Assembly (NCBI RefSeq): GCF_022532105.1
Contig: NZ_CP092832.1
Location: 3,253,001-3,317,000 of the forward strand
Direction: 5' to 3'
DNA: 64,000 bases
Source: Flavobacterium sp. HJ-32-4
GTDB taxonomy: Bacteria; Bacteroidota; Bacteroidia; Flavobacteriales; Flavobacteriaceae
Positions 26,885 to 35,273 of this stretch are shown here, piece after piece; position 1 is the first letter of the stretch; each line of letters opens with the position of its first letter. The notes beneath the pieces were generated by a model that ran no database searches, was not told the origin of the DNA, and saw only the letters and a program-made list of their open reading frames with translations. The translations under genes were made by a program, and so were the position numbers.

Positions 26885-27928
26885 CTATCCTGCATAGTCC
26901 TGCTCCTTTGGTGCGGGACTATCTTTTTTATATCCTTCAATGAATACGGTATCGTTCTTCCATAAAGTATACATCAGCAGGAGGAGTTTTCGCTGTATGG
27001 CCACCTGACCTATCATCTTCGAGGGTTTGTTTTGGTTGATTCTAAGATAGGTTTGCTTCATATCGGGATTGAAACGACAGGCCACCATTGCAGGGAAGTA
27101 GAGGGCATTCCTTATGTATCGGTTTCCTTTTTTGGATATGCGTGTTTTACCTTTTATGGATGTACCCGACTCCCGTTGTACAACATCGTAACCGGCAAAG
27201 CTTGCAAGTTGCCTTGCGTTTCGTATCTGGTAGAAACCATCGGTTTCAGCGATGATCGTGGCTATTGTAATCAACCCTACGCCTTTTATGGTGTTTATTT
27301 TGTTTACCTTGTCCTGAAGACCTGCGTCTGAGGCTATCTGTTTCTCGATTGCTTTTTTGACTACTTGGATCTGTTTGTCAATCTCCTTTATGAGCTTTTG
27401 GTTGCTTCTGAAGATAAACTGCTGAACCTCAAAAGAATTTTCCTTACTGTGTTTTATGTTGCCTAAGGCCGTTCGCTGTTCCTGCAACTGGACATAATAG
27501 CGAGTAAGGTTACGGAGTCCACGGAGCACTGGGCTGGGAGGAACCCATGTCCTATGTTTGCGTTCCACCCCAAACTGGCTCAAGACTTTAGCATCCAGAT
27601 GATCGGTTTTGGTCTTTACGTTCAAACTTGAGAAGTAATGGCTCGATGTATTGGGCAACACCACATGAACCGTCTTTTTGATCTTGTAGAGATGATAGGC
27701 AAGCGCCTCATAATAGACACCTGTCGCCTCCATAAGAAAGACTAGCTCAGATTCGGGAGTACTTACGCTTCTTACCCAGCGAGTAAACTGATTGAAGCCC
27801 GTTTTGTCATTAGAAAAATCAACTGATTTGCTGAACACCAGAGCACCCTTGCTATCCTGTTGGCAATGACACGCGGTGAAGGTTGATTTTGAGATGTCGA
27901 TTCCGACCGATTGTTTTACGATAGACAT
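26885..27928 (-). CDS. IS110-family transposase (DEDD recombinase)
   Basis: The 347-residue protein has the IS110 layout: an N-terminal RuvC-like DEDD domain with Asp11 (VGIDISKSTF), Glu67 (FLMEATGVYYE), Asp109 and Asp112 (TDHLDAKVL), a coiled-coil middle, and the C-terminal Tnp_20 domain with IKGVGLITIATIIAE and LASFAGYDVVQRESGTSIKG, whose Ser acts as nucleophile. The frame is intact. The longer non-coding side is upstream of the gene (27929 to about 28150), as in the IS110 rather than the IS1111 group. It lies between a TonB receptor and a lipoprotein gene, interrupting neither. Confidence 0.96.
   Translation of the reverse strand: MSIVKQSVGIDISKSTFTACHCQQDSKGALVFSKSVDFSNDKTGFNQFTRWVRSVSTPESELVFLMEATGVYYEALAYHLYKIKKTVHVVLPNTSSHYFSSLNVKTKTDHLDAKVLSQFGVERKHRTWVPPSPVLRGLRNLTRYYVQLQEQRTALGNIKHSKENSFEVQQFIFRSNQKLIKEIDKQIQVVKKAIEKQIASDAGLQDKVNKINTIKGVGLITIATIIAETDGFYQIRNARQLASFAGYDVVQRESGTSIKGKTRISKKGNRYIRNALYFPAMVACRFNPDMKQTYLRINQNKPSKMIGQVAIQRKLLLLMYTLWKNDTVFIEGYKKDSPAPKEQDYAG
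26894..26929 (+). terminator. Plus-strand terminator inside the transposase 3' end
   Basis: ATAGTCCTGC (26894-26903) pairs with GCGGGACTAT (26913-26922) and is followed by CTTTTTT. It is antisense to the last codons of the transposase and would stop read-through from the receptor operon. Confidence 0.6.
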
Positions 27929-28150
27929 AAGTAAGAATTTTAAGTGTTGACAATTCTCCTTCGTCTTTGCTTTTGTCTTATCCAGGCTCGTAACGCGGCC
28001 TTAAGTACTGTTCTGACTCCTGAGAATAAAGCATGCGGGTGAAGTCTTTTTTACGGTATAACACTACAGATTTACCTAGCCCCCAAAACCTCGCACGCAA
28101 ATGATCAACACACTTTGAATAACAACAATGTACTGATCTTGAAATTCTCA
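27929..28150 (-). ncRNA. Candidate IS110 bridge RNA region
   Basis: In the IS110 group the bridge (seek) RNA that pairs with donor and target DNA is made from the non-coding end upstream of the recombinase. This ~220-base stretch is in that place and orientation. It contains short inverted segments, for example GGCC/GGCT around 27985-28000. Loops and guide sequences were not resolved, so the call rests on position and family knowledge. Confidence 0.4.
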
Positions 28151-28151
28151 G

Positions 28152-28182
28152 TAAAAATAAAAGCCCCCGGTACGGGAGCTTT
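28152..28182 (-). terminator. Rho-independent terminator of the lipoprotein gene
   Basis: On the minus strand AAAGC-CCCG pairs with CGGG-GCTTT around a 3-base loop (one internal mismatch), followed by TTTATTTTT. It lies about 20 bases after the stop at 28203. Confidence 0.8.
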
Positions 28183-28202
28183 CTGCTTTTTCAGTTTCGG
28201 CA

Positions 28203-28661
28203 TTACAACGTCACTTTTTCGAACGTCAGGTTATCGACACTTCCGTCTCCACCGCTGATATGGCGAAGCTGGATTTTGGTACTGCTGCTTGAAATCACAT
28301 CCCAATCTTCATTCAGCTCTGTCAGCAGGACAGGATCCGTGAACAACAAGCTGAAATCGACATCACTTGAAGCGCTGTCATCGTCGGCACCGTTATCGGT
28401 AACCAACCAGGTACCAGTATAGGAATTGGAGCTATTGGCGGCGGTTACCACCATCGTCGAACCGAACGTAAAGGAATAGCCATTGAAATTCGAGGTTTGG
28501 TCGACGCCGTCTTCCGAATACAACGTCACCTTCCAACTGCCGTCCTGGACGATATTGGAGATGCCGGAAGCGGTGGGTCCGGAAACGCTGTCGTCTTCCG
28601 AACAGGCAATGTGGGATAGACTGAGACCTAGGAATGCGAGGATAAAAAGAGACTTTTTCAT
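28203..28661 (-). CDS. Small lipoprotein of unknown function
   Basis: The 152-residue protein has a lipoprotein signal ending LSHIAC (Cys20) and an acidic, Ser-rich tether. The mature part resembles lipocalin-like Bacteroidota lipoproteins: DGSWKVTLYSEDGVDQTSNFNGYSFTF is followed by TGTWLVTDN and a C-terminal strand pair. This pattern is common in small surface lipoproteins whose roles are unknown. It has its own terminator. Confidence 0.75.
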   Translation of the reverse strand: MKKSLFILAFLGLSLSHIACSEDDSVSGPTASGISNIVQDGSWKVTLYSEDGVDQTSNFNGYSFTFGSTMVVTAANSSNSYTGTWLVTDNGADDDSASSDVDFSLLFTDPVLLTELNEDWDVISSSSTKIQLRHISGGDGSVDNLTFEKVTL

Positions 28662-28713
28662 AGTTTGGAATTATCGGTACTAGTTAAACGGGTATCCACC
28701 TTCTTTTATTGTT

Positions 28714-30402
28714 TTAGAACTGGAAGTAGATAAACGGTTGTGGGCCGCTGCTGGCCGTTGCGGTTACCAGCCAGAACACGAGAGCCAGCACGCCGGCTTT
28801 CAGCACGACCGGCATCACGTCGAAGGAACGGCGTAGTAACTGCCCTATCGGCTTTGGCAGGAAATGCCACGCATAGCCGGCTGCCATCACAATGAACACA
28901 TTACGGTAGCCCATCACTACGGTGAGCCAGGCCGTCGGATTCCAATCGAGGGTTGCTATGTGTGTAATGATGTCGAATGCCTGTTCAAATGTGTTGGCGC
29001 GGAAAAAAATCCAGCAGAAAGCGACGAAATGAAACGTTACGATCACGCCGATTACCGTCCGGATGGTTCTCCAAATGGAAAAGGAGCCCTTTTTATCGAG
29101 AGGTGCAAACTCGTTCCACACCTTATGCACCGACAGCGCCAGTCCGTGCAACGCGCCCCAAATGATGAACCTAAGGCTCGCCCCGTGCCAGAGTCCGCCC
29201 AAGAGCATCGTCGTCATGAGGTTCGCATTTGTGAAAAGGGCTTTGGTACGTTCGTGTGACAACAGGATGCTGATCGAAAACACCACCAACGCCGCAAGTG
29301 AGATCAACAGCGGCCAGATATCCTGTTCCCAATACAATACGCCCCACGTAATGAGTCCGCCGAAAAACAGCACGGGGAATAGAAAACCACCAAACGTGCC
29401 GCGTCGGTTACCTCCTATGGAAATGTAGAGGTAGTCGCGGAGCCACGTAGACAACGAGATATGCCAACGCCGCCAGAATTCGGTAATCGAGGCCGACTGA
29501 TACGGCGTGCGGAAGTTCGTCGAAAGGTGAAAGCCCATCAACAACGCGATACCAATGGCCATGTCGGAATAACCCGAAAAGTCACAATAGATCTGGATGG
29601 CATAACCATACGAAGCCATCAGGTTTTCAAACGCTGAATAACTTCGGGGCGAGTCGAACACACGGTCGACGAAGTTGATGGAGATGTAATCGGATACCAC
29701 CGTCTTTTTGATGAGTCCGCCAATAATCAGGAAAAACGCCGTATTCAGTTCGCCTTTCGTCAGGTGCAGCCGCTTGTATATCTGTGGTAAAAACTCGGAC
29801 GCCCGTACGATCGGCCCTGCCACCAACTGCGGAAAAAACGACACGAAAAACAGGTATTCCAGGATGTTGTTCGTGGGCTTCAGTTCGCGTCGGTAGATAT
29901 CGATGATGTAGCTCATCGACTGGAAGGTGTAAAACGAGATGCCCACGGGCAGGATGATCTTCCCAACCGAAAAATGGCCGTCGAAGAGGGTGTTATAGGT
30001 ATCTCCCAGAAAATGGGCATACTTGAAATAGCCAAGGAAACACAAATTCAGGATGACACTCAGCACCAGATAGAACTTCCGATAGCCTTCCAACGCTTCC
30101 TCATACAGTAGTTTCGCCAAATTGTAATCGACAACTCCGGAGAAAAGCAATAGGACGAAATAGACCCCACTTGATTTATAGTAGAAAAAGAGGGAAAAAG
30201 CGAATACATAAAGATTGCGGAAATGAAAGGTCCGCAACCGTGTTGAAAAGATGTAAAGCGGGTAAAAAACAAGGAACAGCCCGAGAAACAATCCGGTATT
30301 GAACAAAATCGGATGTTTCGGGTCATAGGTAAACCAACCTTCCACGGTTTCGACCGTCAGGTTCCCGAAAAGATCACGAAAAAGGGACAAAAAATCGTTC
30401 AT
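28714..30402 (-). CDS. MBOAT-family O-acyltransferase (AlgI-like)
   Basis: This 562-residue inner-membrane protein has many helices. AlgI-type motifs are LPVGISFYTFQSMSYIIDIYRRE, FFPQLVAGPIVRASEFLPQ, YCDFSGYSDMAIGIALLMGF, FWRRWHISLSTWLRDYLYI, and LLGGLWHGAS with the catalytic His406. Such enzymes pass acetyl groups across the membrane to a periplasmic transferase. The two SGNH hydrolase genes immediately upstream would provide that transferase, as in the alginate and PatA/PatB systems. The acyl acceptor, a polysaccharide or peptidoglycan, is not shown by the sequence. Confidence 0.93.
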   Translation of the reverse strand: MNDFLSLFRDLFGNLTVETVEGWFTYDPKHPILFNTGLFLGLFLVFYPLYIFSTRLRTFHFRNLYVFAFSLFFYYKSSGVYFVLLLFSGVVDYNLAKLLYEEALEGYRKFYLVLSVILNLCFLGYFKYAHFLGDTYNTLFDGHFSVGKIILPVGISFYTFQSMSYIIDIYRRELKPTNNILEYLFFVSFFPQLVAGPIVRASEFLPQIYKRLHLTKGELNTAFFLIIGGLIKKTVVSDYISINFVDRVFDSPRSYSAFENLMASYGYAIQIYCDFSGYSDMAIGIALLMGFHLSTNFRTPYQSASITEFWRRWHISLSTWLRDYLYISIGGNRRGTFGGFLFPVLFFGGLITWGVLYWEQDIWPLLISLAALVVFSISILLSHERTKALFTNANLMTTMLLGGLWHGASLRFIIWGALHGLALSVHKVWNEFAPLDKKGSFSIWRTIRTVIGVIVTFHFVAFCWIFFRANTFEQAFDIITHIATLDWNPTAWLTVVMGYRNVFIVMAAGYAWHFLPKPIGQLLRRSFDVMPVVLKAGVLALVFWLVTATASSGPQPFIYFQF

Positions 30403-30407
30403 TTTGG

Positions 30408-31835
30408 TCAGTTGCGGTTTTTCAGGTAATCACGGTACACACGAATCATCGCCTTTGCCAGCAATTCGCCCTGCAATTCATAGCCGGCCTTGCTATAGTG
30501 TACCCGGTCGGCCGCCATCAGGCCGCGTTTATAGTTGCGATTGACGGCAAGCGTACCTCCCATCTGTCCATATAAATCCCACACGGCGTAATTGAGCGCG
30601 ACGGCATTTTCACGTATGACCTGGGCGTAGGCATCGGCAAATTTATTGACATAGCGGCGCTTGAACAACGACGGCGGCGGCGTCACGACCAACAGGCAGG
30701 CGTTCGGATTCGTCTCCCTGATCCGGTTGATGAAGGTGACCAACTGGTCTTTAAAGGCATCCGATGACATCCGGTCAAACGACTCATTCGTTCCGAACGA
30801 CAGCACGAAAAGGTCCGGCGAAAGGGCCTTCGTCTGCTCAAAAAACAACGGATATTTGTTGAAATCCGAATAGCGGGCGCCATTTACGCCGATGTTATGA
30901 TACAGCACACCCGAGCTCCGGTTTTCAAGTATCACGCCACTTAACACGTAACGCTTCTCGCTGCCATTTGGAAGGAGGAATACCTTTTCGAGGCTGTTGT
31001 CGGTTTCATAATAGTGATACCCCGGGCCTTCGGCGAGTCCCAACGGGATAAACTGCGAACGCTCTACGCGTTTTTTCTGCTTTTCGTCGGTGGGTATCTT
31101 CAGCGTGCGTCCGGCCCTGATCAGGTTCGAACGCAGGCCATTCGCTTTCTTCAACTGGGTGATGCTGATACCGTATTTGTCGGCTATCGAACCCAGTACC
31201 TCACCGCTACGGATGCGGTGCGTGATGACTTTGGGCACGTCTGACTCAATGGTCACCGTCCGCTTGGCAGTCGCCAACTCAAACGTGTTTTCGTTACCAG
31301 GTGTCACGATCTTTATGGTATTGAATTCATTGCCAAGGGTCTTGGAATTGAACTCAATGACGAAATCATCCGACCCGCTGTATAAGGCAATTCCGCTAAG
31401 ACCGACCGGACTGCCGTCGGGGGGACCAATCGCCCGGTGGTTCTGCCAAGAGGTGTTTGAGGTGAACCGGATATCGGAAGAGCCGTTGGTTCGGGCGAGA
31501 CTGTGCGGAAAAACGAAACCGCGGCCGGCGTTGCCGAATTGTTGCTGGAGGAGTTTACGGACCTTATCCGTAAAAAGGTCTGCCTGTATATGGGAATCGC
31601 CGACATGGACGATGTTCACTTTCTGGCCTTTCATGACCGCAATTCCATCGCCCAGCCGTTCCAATTTCCGGAAAAACGGCACCATGGCCGAGGCGTTCGT
31701 AATGATATTATCGGGCAATACCACCGCCGTGGTGTCTACGTTGACTGAATCGAGCGCGACTTCCGTCGTATCAACCGATTGTGCGGTCATACGGAGGCAT
31801 CCGGCCAGAACCCATATCCAGATATACTTACTCAT
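30408..31835 (-). CDS. SGNH/GDSL hydrolase with LysM domain
   Basis: The start at 31835 gives 475 residues with a signal peptide (MSKYIWIWVLAGCLRMTAQ). An SGNH fold begins with HVGDSHIQAD (Ser81) and ends with DRVHYSKAGYEL, which holds the Asp and His; the Gly and Asn blocks are in SFGTNESFD. A LysM domain is inserted at about 205-248 (RSGEVLGSIADKYGISITQLKKANGL), which would bind peptidoglycan or chitin-like glycans. It overlaps the upstream SGNH gene by 8 bases and ends five bases before the MBOAT gene. Confidence 0.9.
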   Translation of the reverse strand: MSKYIWIWVLAGCLRMTAQSVDTTEVALDSVNVDTTAVVLPDNIITNASAMVPFFRKLERLGDGIAVMKGQKVNIVHVGDSHIQADLFTDKVRKLLQQQFGNAGRGFVFPHSLARTNGSSDIRFTSNTSWQNHRAIGPPDGSPVGLSGIALYSGSDDFVIEFNSKTLGNEFNTIKIVTPGNENTFELATAKRTVTIESDVPKVITHRIRSGEVLGSIADKYGISITQLKKANGLRSNLIRAGRTLKIPTDEKQKKRVERSQFIPLGLAEGPGYHYYETDNSLEKVFLLPNGSEKRYVLSGVILENRSSGVLYHNIGVNGARYSDFNKYPLFFEQTKALSPDLFVLSFGTNESFDRMSSDAFKDQLVTFINRIRETNPNACLLVVTPPPSLFKRRYVNKFADAYAQVIRENAVALNYAVWDLYGQMGGTLAVNRNYKRGLMAADRVHYSKAGYELQGELLAKAMIRVYRDYLKNRN

Positions 31836-33279
31836 CGGAAGGTAACACAGCGGTTGAATCAGGTTGTGGCGGAGCCGGCGGGGTCGGCGTTTTCTCCTTA
31901 CGAAGCGAACGATAGGTCGCATAACCTTTCATAATTCGGTCGTAAAGCAGTCCGGCCACTTTCTTCGCGCCGCGGAAATTGAAGTGCGTGTAATCTTTGT
32001 TGGCGAGGGCAGGGTCACCTTCCGTCCAGGTGGTCATCGAGCCTTCGCCGCCCATAAGCGTGAACAGGTCGATAAAACCCGATTGTGTGGCAAGCGCATA
32101 CCGGCGCTGGGAACGTGTAAGTGGCACCACCGCTGAATCGGTCTTCATTTCCAAATCATACTTCGTCGCTTTATCGGCCGTCGAAATGATCAGGATGGCC
32201 ACGCCCGGGAAGCTCTCTTTCAGCTTTCGGACGGTTTGGGCCATCCCGCGTTCGTACCAGCTATAATTGCGGTTGCCGTAGTTGAGTACATTCGTACCAT
32301 AATGCAATACAATCAGGTCGTATCCCAATTTATCGTGGAAGGCCCGCATCAATGACGTGTTGAAACGCGCGATTGGCATTCCTGAATTCCCGCGTTGGGA
32401 GAAGTTATCGACGTGCACGCCTTTGCCGTCATCAAAGTTAAAGCCATAGACGGGGATGGAATCGGCATCGATAAAATCCGCCTTGAGCGTCCCGACACTG
32501 CCCTGCTTTACGACAAGCGTATTGAGAAGCGAGCGGTTGACCAACCGCCTCCGGATGGAATCTTTGCCGATGATGAAGTCGACCTCGCCGCGTTCGTTAT
32601 CCGACTTTCCGTAGAACAGCGTCGGATTGTCGAGGGTTCCGTTGAAACGGCCTTTACCCGCTTTATATCGCACCCACTCTACCGACGTGGTATCGTTCGC
32701 AAAGAACACATGACCATTTACACCGAACGGACGCAGCGGGTTCTTGACGTTGAGATAGGACTGGGTTTTCCATTTCAGGGAAAACTCATGTACGACGGAA
32801 CTGCGCGAACCGGCCGATTCCGACGTGATGGCGACAAAGCCTACGCCGCGCCCGCCGAATTTCTGTTGGAAAGCGGTTCGGAGGTCCTGCACGATCATAT
32901 CACCGTCGGTCATCGAATCGCCGAAATAGGCAATCCGCACGTTTCCGCTACCTGTTTTCTCAAGTTGGTACAACTTCTCGAAAAAGGGAATAAGGTATTG
33001 ATTGCCCGTATACGTGTCAAAGGTCTCTTCGGGGAACGTGACGCCGTTGGTCTCGAAATACACCACGGGTTGGTTGGCGAGCGAGTCGCCGGCTTCGACA
33101 TCGGCCTCGTCTTTTACATTGCCGACAGCGTCCAGCAACATGCTGTCAACCAATACGTTCTTAGTGCTTCCGGCTTGTTCCGAAAAAATCTTGTTCGGCA
33201 ACACCCGTTTGATGCCGAGATAAAAAACCGCAGCGAGCAGCACGATGGCAAATGAATGCCAGAAATACGATTTCCTCAT
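31828..33279 (-). CDS. SGNH/GDSL hydrolase, membrane anchored
   Basis: The 483-residue protein has one N-terminal membrane helix (about 7-25), so the rest is periplasmic. The nucleophile is Ser122 in YFGDSMTDGD; the Gly and Asn blocks lie in LHYGTNVLN, and the closing DYTHFN supplies Asp and His. A Pro-rich tail ends the chain. In size and order it parallels the LysM-bearing neighbour, so the pair probably arose by duplication. It begins seven bases after the argS stop codon. Confidence 0.88.
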   Translation of the reverse strand: MRKSYFWHSFAIVLLAAVFYLGIKRVLPNKIFSEQAGSTKNVLVDSMLLDAVGNVKDEADVEAGDSLANQPVVYFETNGVTFPEETFDTYTGNQYLIPFFEKLYQLEKTGSGNVRIAYFGDSMTDGDMIVQDLRTAFQQKFGGRGVGFVAITSESAGSRSSVVHEFSLKWKTQSYLNVKNPLRPFGVNGHVFFANDTTSVEWVRYKAGKGRFNGTLDNPTLFYGKSDNERGEVDFIIGKDSIRRRLVNRSLLNTLVVKQGSVGTLKADFIDADSIPVYGFNFDDGKGVHVDNFSQRGNSGMPIARFNTSLMRAFHDKLGYDLIVLHYGTNVLNYGNRNYSWYERGMAQTVRKLKESFPGVAILIISTADKATKYDLEMKTDSAVVPLTRSQRRYALATQSGFIDLFTLMGGEGSMTTWTEGDPALANKDYTHFNFRGAKKVAGLLYDRIMKGYATYRSLRKEKTPTPPAPPQPDSTAVLPSDE

Positions 33280-33286
33280 AGGGGTT

Positions 33287-35065
33287 TTACATTCGGGAAG
33301 GTACGTCGATGCCGAGGAGGCGGAAGCCGGTACGGATCACCTCTCCTACTTTTTCCGACAGTTGCAGGCGGAAGACCTTTATCGTGTCGTCTTCGGTAGC
33401 GATAACCGGAACGGATTGGTAAAAACTATTGTATTCCTTGACCAAATCGTAGATGTAATTGGCAATGAGGGCCGGACTGTACTCGCGGGCGGCTTCCTGG
33501 ATAACATCCGGGAAAACCGTCAGGCGTTTGAGCAGTTCTTTTTCTTTTTCATGTAGTACCGAGATACCAGACGGCTGTGAAAGATCGACGTCGGCGCGAC
33601 GCAACAGCGATTGGATCCGGGCATAGGTATATTGGATGAAAGGCCCTGTATTTCCGGCGAAATCCACTGATTCTTCCGGATTAAAAAGGATGCGTTTTTT
33701 GGGATCGACCTTGAGTATGTAGTATTTCAGTGCTCCCATACCGATAATATGGTAGAGGCGTTCTTTTTCCTCAGGCGAGAAACCTTCCAGCTTGCCCAAT
33801 TCTTCCGATATCGTACGCGCGGTTTCGGTCATTTCGTCCATCAATTCATCGGCATCGACCACAGTCCCCTCACGGCTCTTCATTTTACCGGACGGCAGGT
33901 CTACCATGCCATACGACAGATGGAACAGGTTTTCCGCCCAGTCGAAACCGAGTTTTTTGAGGATGAGGAACAGCACCTTGAAGTGATAATCCTGTTCGTT
34001 TCCAACGGTATACACCATACCGCCCACATCCGGGTGGTCTTTAACCCGTTGGATGGCAGTGCCGATATCCTGCGTCATGTAAACCGCCGTACCATCTGAC
34101 CGGAGTACAATTTTACGGTCGAGTCCGTCATCGGTCAGGTCAATCCAAACCGATCCGTCCGGGTCTTTTTCAAATACGCCTTTCTCAAGACCGAACTGAA
34201 CGACCTCCTTTCCTAATAAATAGGTATTGCTTTCGTAGTAATACGAATCGAATTCGACTCCCATCTTGGCATACGTCTGGGCGAAACCATCGTATACCCA
34301 CTGGTTGAGTTGTTTCCAAAGCGACAGCGTTTCGGGGTCACCGGCTTCCCACTTCCGAAGCATCTCCTGTGCTTTGAGTAGCGAAGGAGCCTGTTTTTTG
34401 GCGTCGTCTTCCGACAGGCCGGTGGCAACGAGTTCCTGTACTTCCGTTTTATATTTCTTATCAAACGCGACGTAGGCGTTTCCGACGATCTTGTCGCCTT
34501 TGAGTCCAGACGAAGCGGGCGTTACCCCCTCTCCTGATTCCTGCCAGGCCAGCATGGATTTGCAGATATGGATGCCCCGATCGTTGATAATCTGTGTTTT
34601 GTACACCTTTTTACCGGCGGCTTCCAGGATTTGCGCGACTGACCATCCCAATAAGATGTTCCGTACGTGCCCCAGGTGCAGGGGCTTGTTGGTGTTAGGA
34701 GAAGAATACTCCACCATCACCGCCTTTTGTTCCGGATCCGGCACCGCAACACCAAATGATGCCTGTTTGCGGATCGTATCGAGGAAATCTATATAATAGG
34801 TGTCGGCTATTACCAGATTCAGGAAGCCCGACACTACGTTATAACGGGCGACCAACGGCACATGGGCGATCAGGTGATCACCGAGCCGTGTGCCTATTTC
34901 GGCGGGGTTGCCTTTTATCAGTTTGAGCAGAGGAAACAAGACCACGGTTACGTCCCCTTCAAAGTCACGTCGGGTGGCCTGGAACTCGATGCGTTCCGGT
35001 GCGACACCATAAAGCGTGTTGAGGGCGATTCCGATCTCTTTCGATAGCAGGCTATTGACTTCCAT
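33287..35065 (-). CDS. argS: Arginyl-tRNA synthetase
   Basis: This is a 592-residue class I synthetase. The N-terminal Add1 domain (about 1-90) is followed by the HIGH-type motif HLGH at 130-133 in NTNKPLHLGHVRN, then MVDLPSGKMKSREG in place of KMSKS, and the DALR anticodon-binding domain at the C-terminus (YTYARIQSLLRRA). Length is normal. It is the first gene of a tight minus-strand run that continues into the SGNH and MBOAT genes. Confidence 0.97.
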   Translation of the reverse strand: MEVNSLLSKEIGIALNTLYGVAPERIEFQATRRDFEGDVTVVLFPLLKLIKGNPAEIGTRLGDHLIAHVPLVARYNVVSGFLNLVIADTYYIDFLDTIRKQASFGVAVPDPEQKAVMVEYSSPNTNKPLHLGHVRNILLGWSVAQILEAAGKKVYKTQIINDRGIHICKSMLAWQESGEGVTPASSGLKGDKIVGNAYVAFDKKYKTEVQELVATGLSEDDAKKQAPSLLKAQEMLRKWEAGDPETLSLWKQLNQWVYDGFAQTYAKMGVEFDSYYYESNTYLLGKEVVQFGLEKGVFEKDPDGSVWIDLTDDGLDRKIVLRSDGTAVYMTQDIGTAIQRVKDHPDVGGMVYTVGNEQDYHFKVLFLILKKLGFDWAENLFHLSYGMVDLPSGKMKSREGTVVDADELMDEMTETARTISEELGKLEGFSPEEKERLYHIIGMGALKYYILKVDPKKRILFNPEESVDFAGNTGPFIQYTYARIQSLLRRADVDLSQPSGISVLHEKEKELLKRLTVFPDVIQEAAREYSPALIANYIYDLVKEYNSFYQSVPVIATEDDTIKVFRLQLSEKVGEVIRTGFRLLGIDVPSRM

Positions 35066-35087
35066 TCCGTTCCAAAATTGACGCGCA

Positions 35088-35095
35088 AAGATAGT
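35088..35095 (-). promoter_or_regulatory. -7 box of argS
   Basis: The minus strand reads TATCTTTG, 22 bases before the argS ATG. It probably serves the whole argS-SGNH-SGNH-MBOAT run. Confidence 0.6.
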
Positions 35096-35240
35096 GCTAA
35101 TTCCAAAATGGTGAATTATAAACGTACAAATTAGGGTAAATGGGCAAGTGGCTGTTTTCGTATTGTAAAACGTCAGAAAAGCAGCGGACTGAGCCTGAGG
35201 CGAATTTCGTTTTTTTAAGACTTTTTTATAAAATAATTGC

Positions 35241-35248
35241 TATGTTTG
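35241..35248 (+). promoter_or_regulatory. -7 box of the giant secreted protein gene
   Basis: TATGTTTG matches TAnnTTTG and lies 25 bases before the ATG at 35274. The region upstream is T-rich. Confidence 0.5.
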
Positions 35249-35273
35249 TTTCCTTAAAATTATTTCTGCGGAT

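Larger units (their letters stand above)
26820..28150 (-). mobile_element. IS110-family insertion sequence (ends approximate)
   Basis: The element comprises the intact transposase and flanking non-coding ends. The left limit must lie after the receptor stop at 26806, and the right limit before the terminator of the next gene at about 28152. IS110 elements have no terminal inverted repeats, so the exact ends cannot be fixed from one copy. The two flanks share a similar word (GGTACTGTTTT near 26813 and AGTACTGTTCT near 28003) that might mark a core site. Confidence 0.7.

Noticed and set aside
26807..28202. Terminal inverted repeats and target duplication of the IS
   Set aside because: None is visible, as expected for IS110; the similar words near 26813 and 28003 are too short to fix the ends.
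32395..33255. 286-codon plus-strand frame
   Set aside because: It is antisense to the SGNH hydrolase, which has complete catalytic motifs.
28714..33279. SGNH-MBOAT set as an alginate acetylation operon
   Set aside because: No alginate polymerase or other alg genes are present; only the acylation logic is shared.
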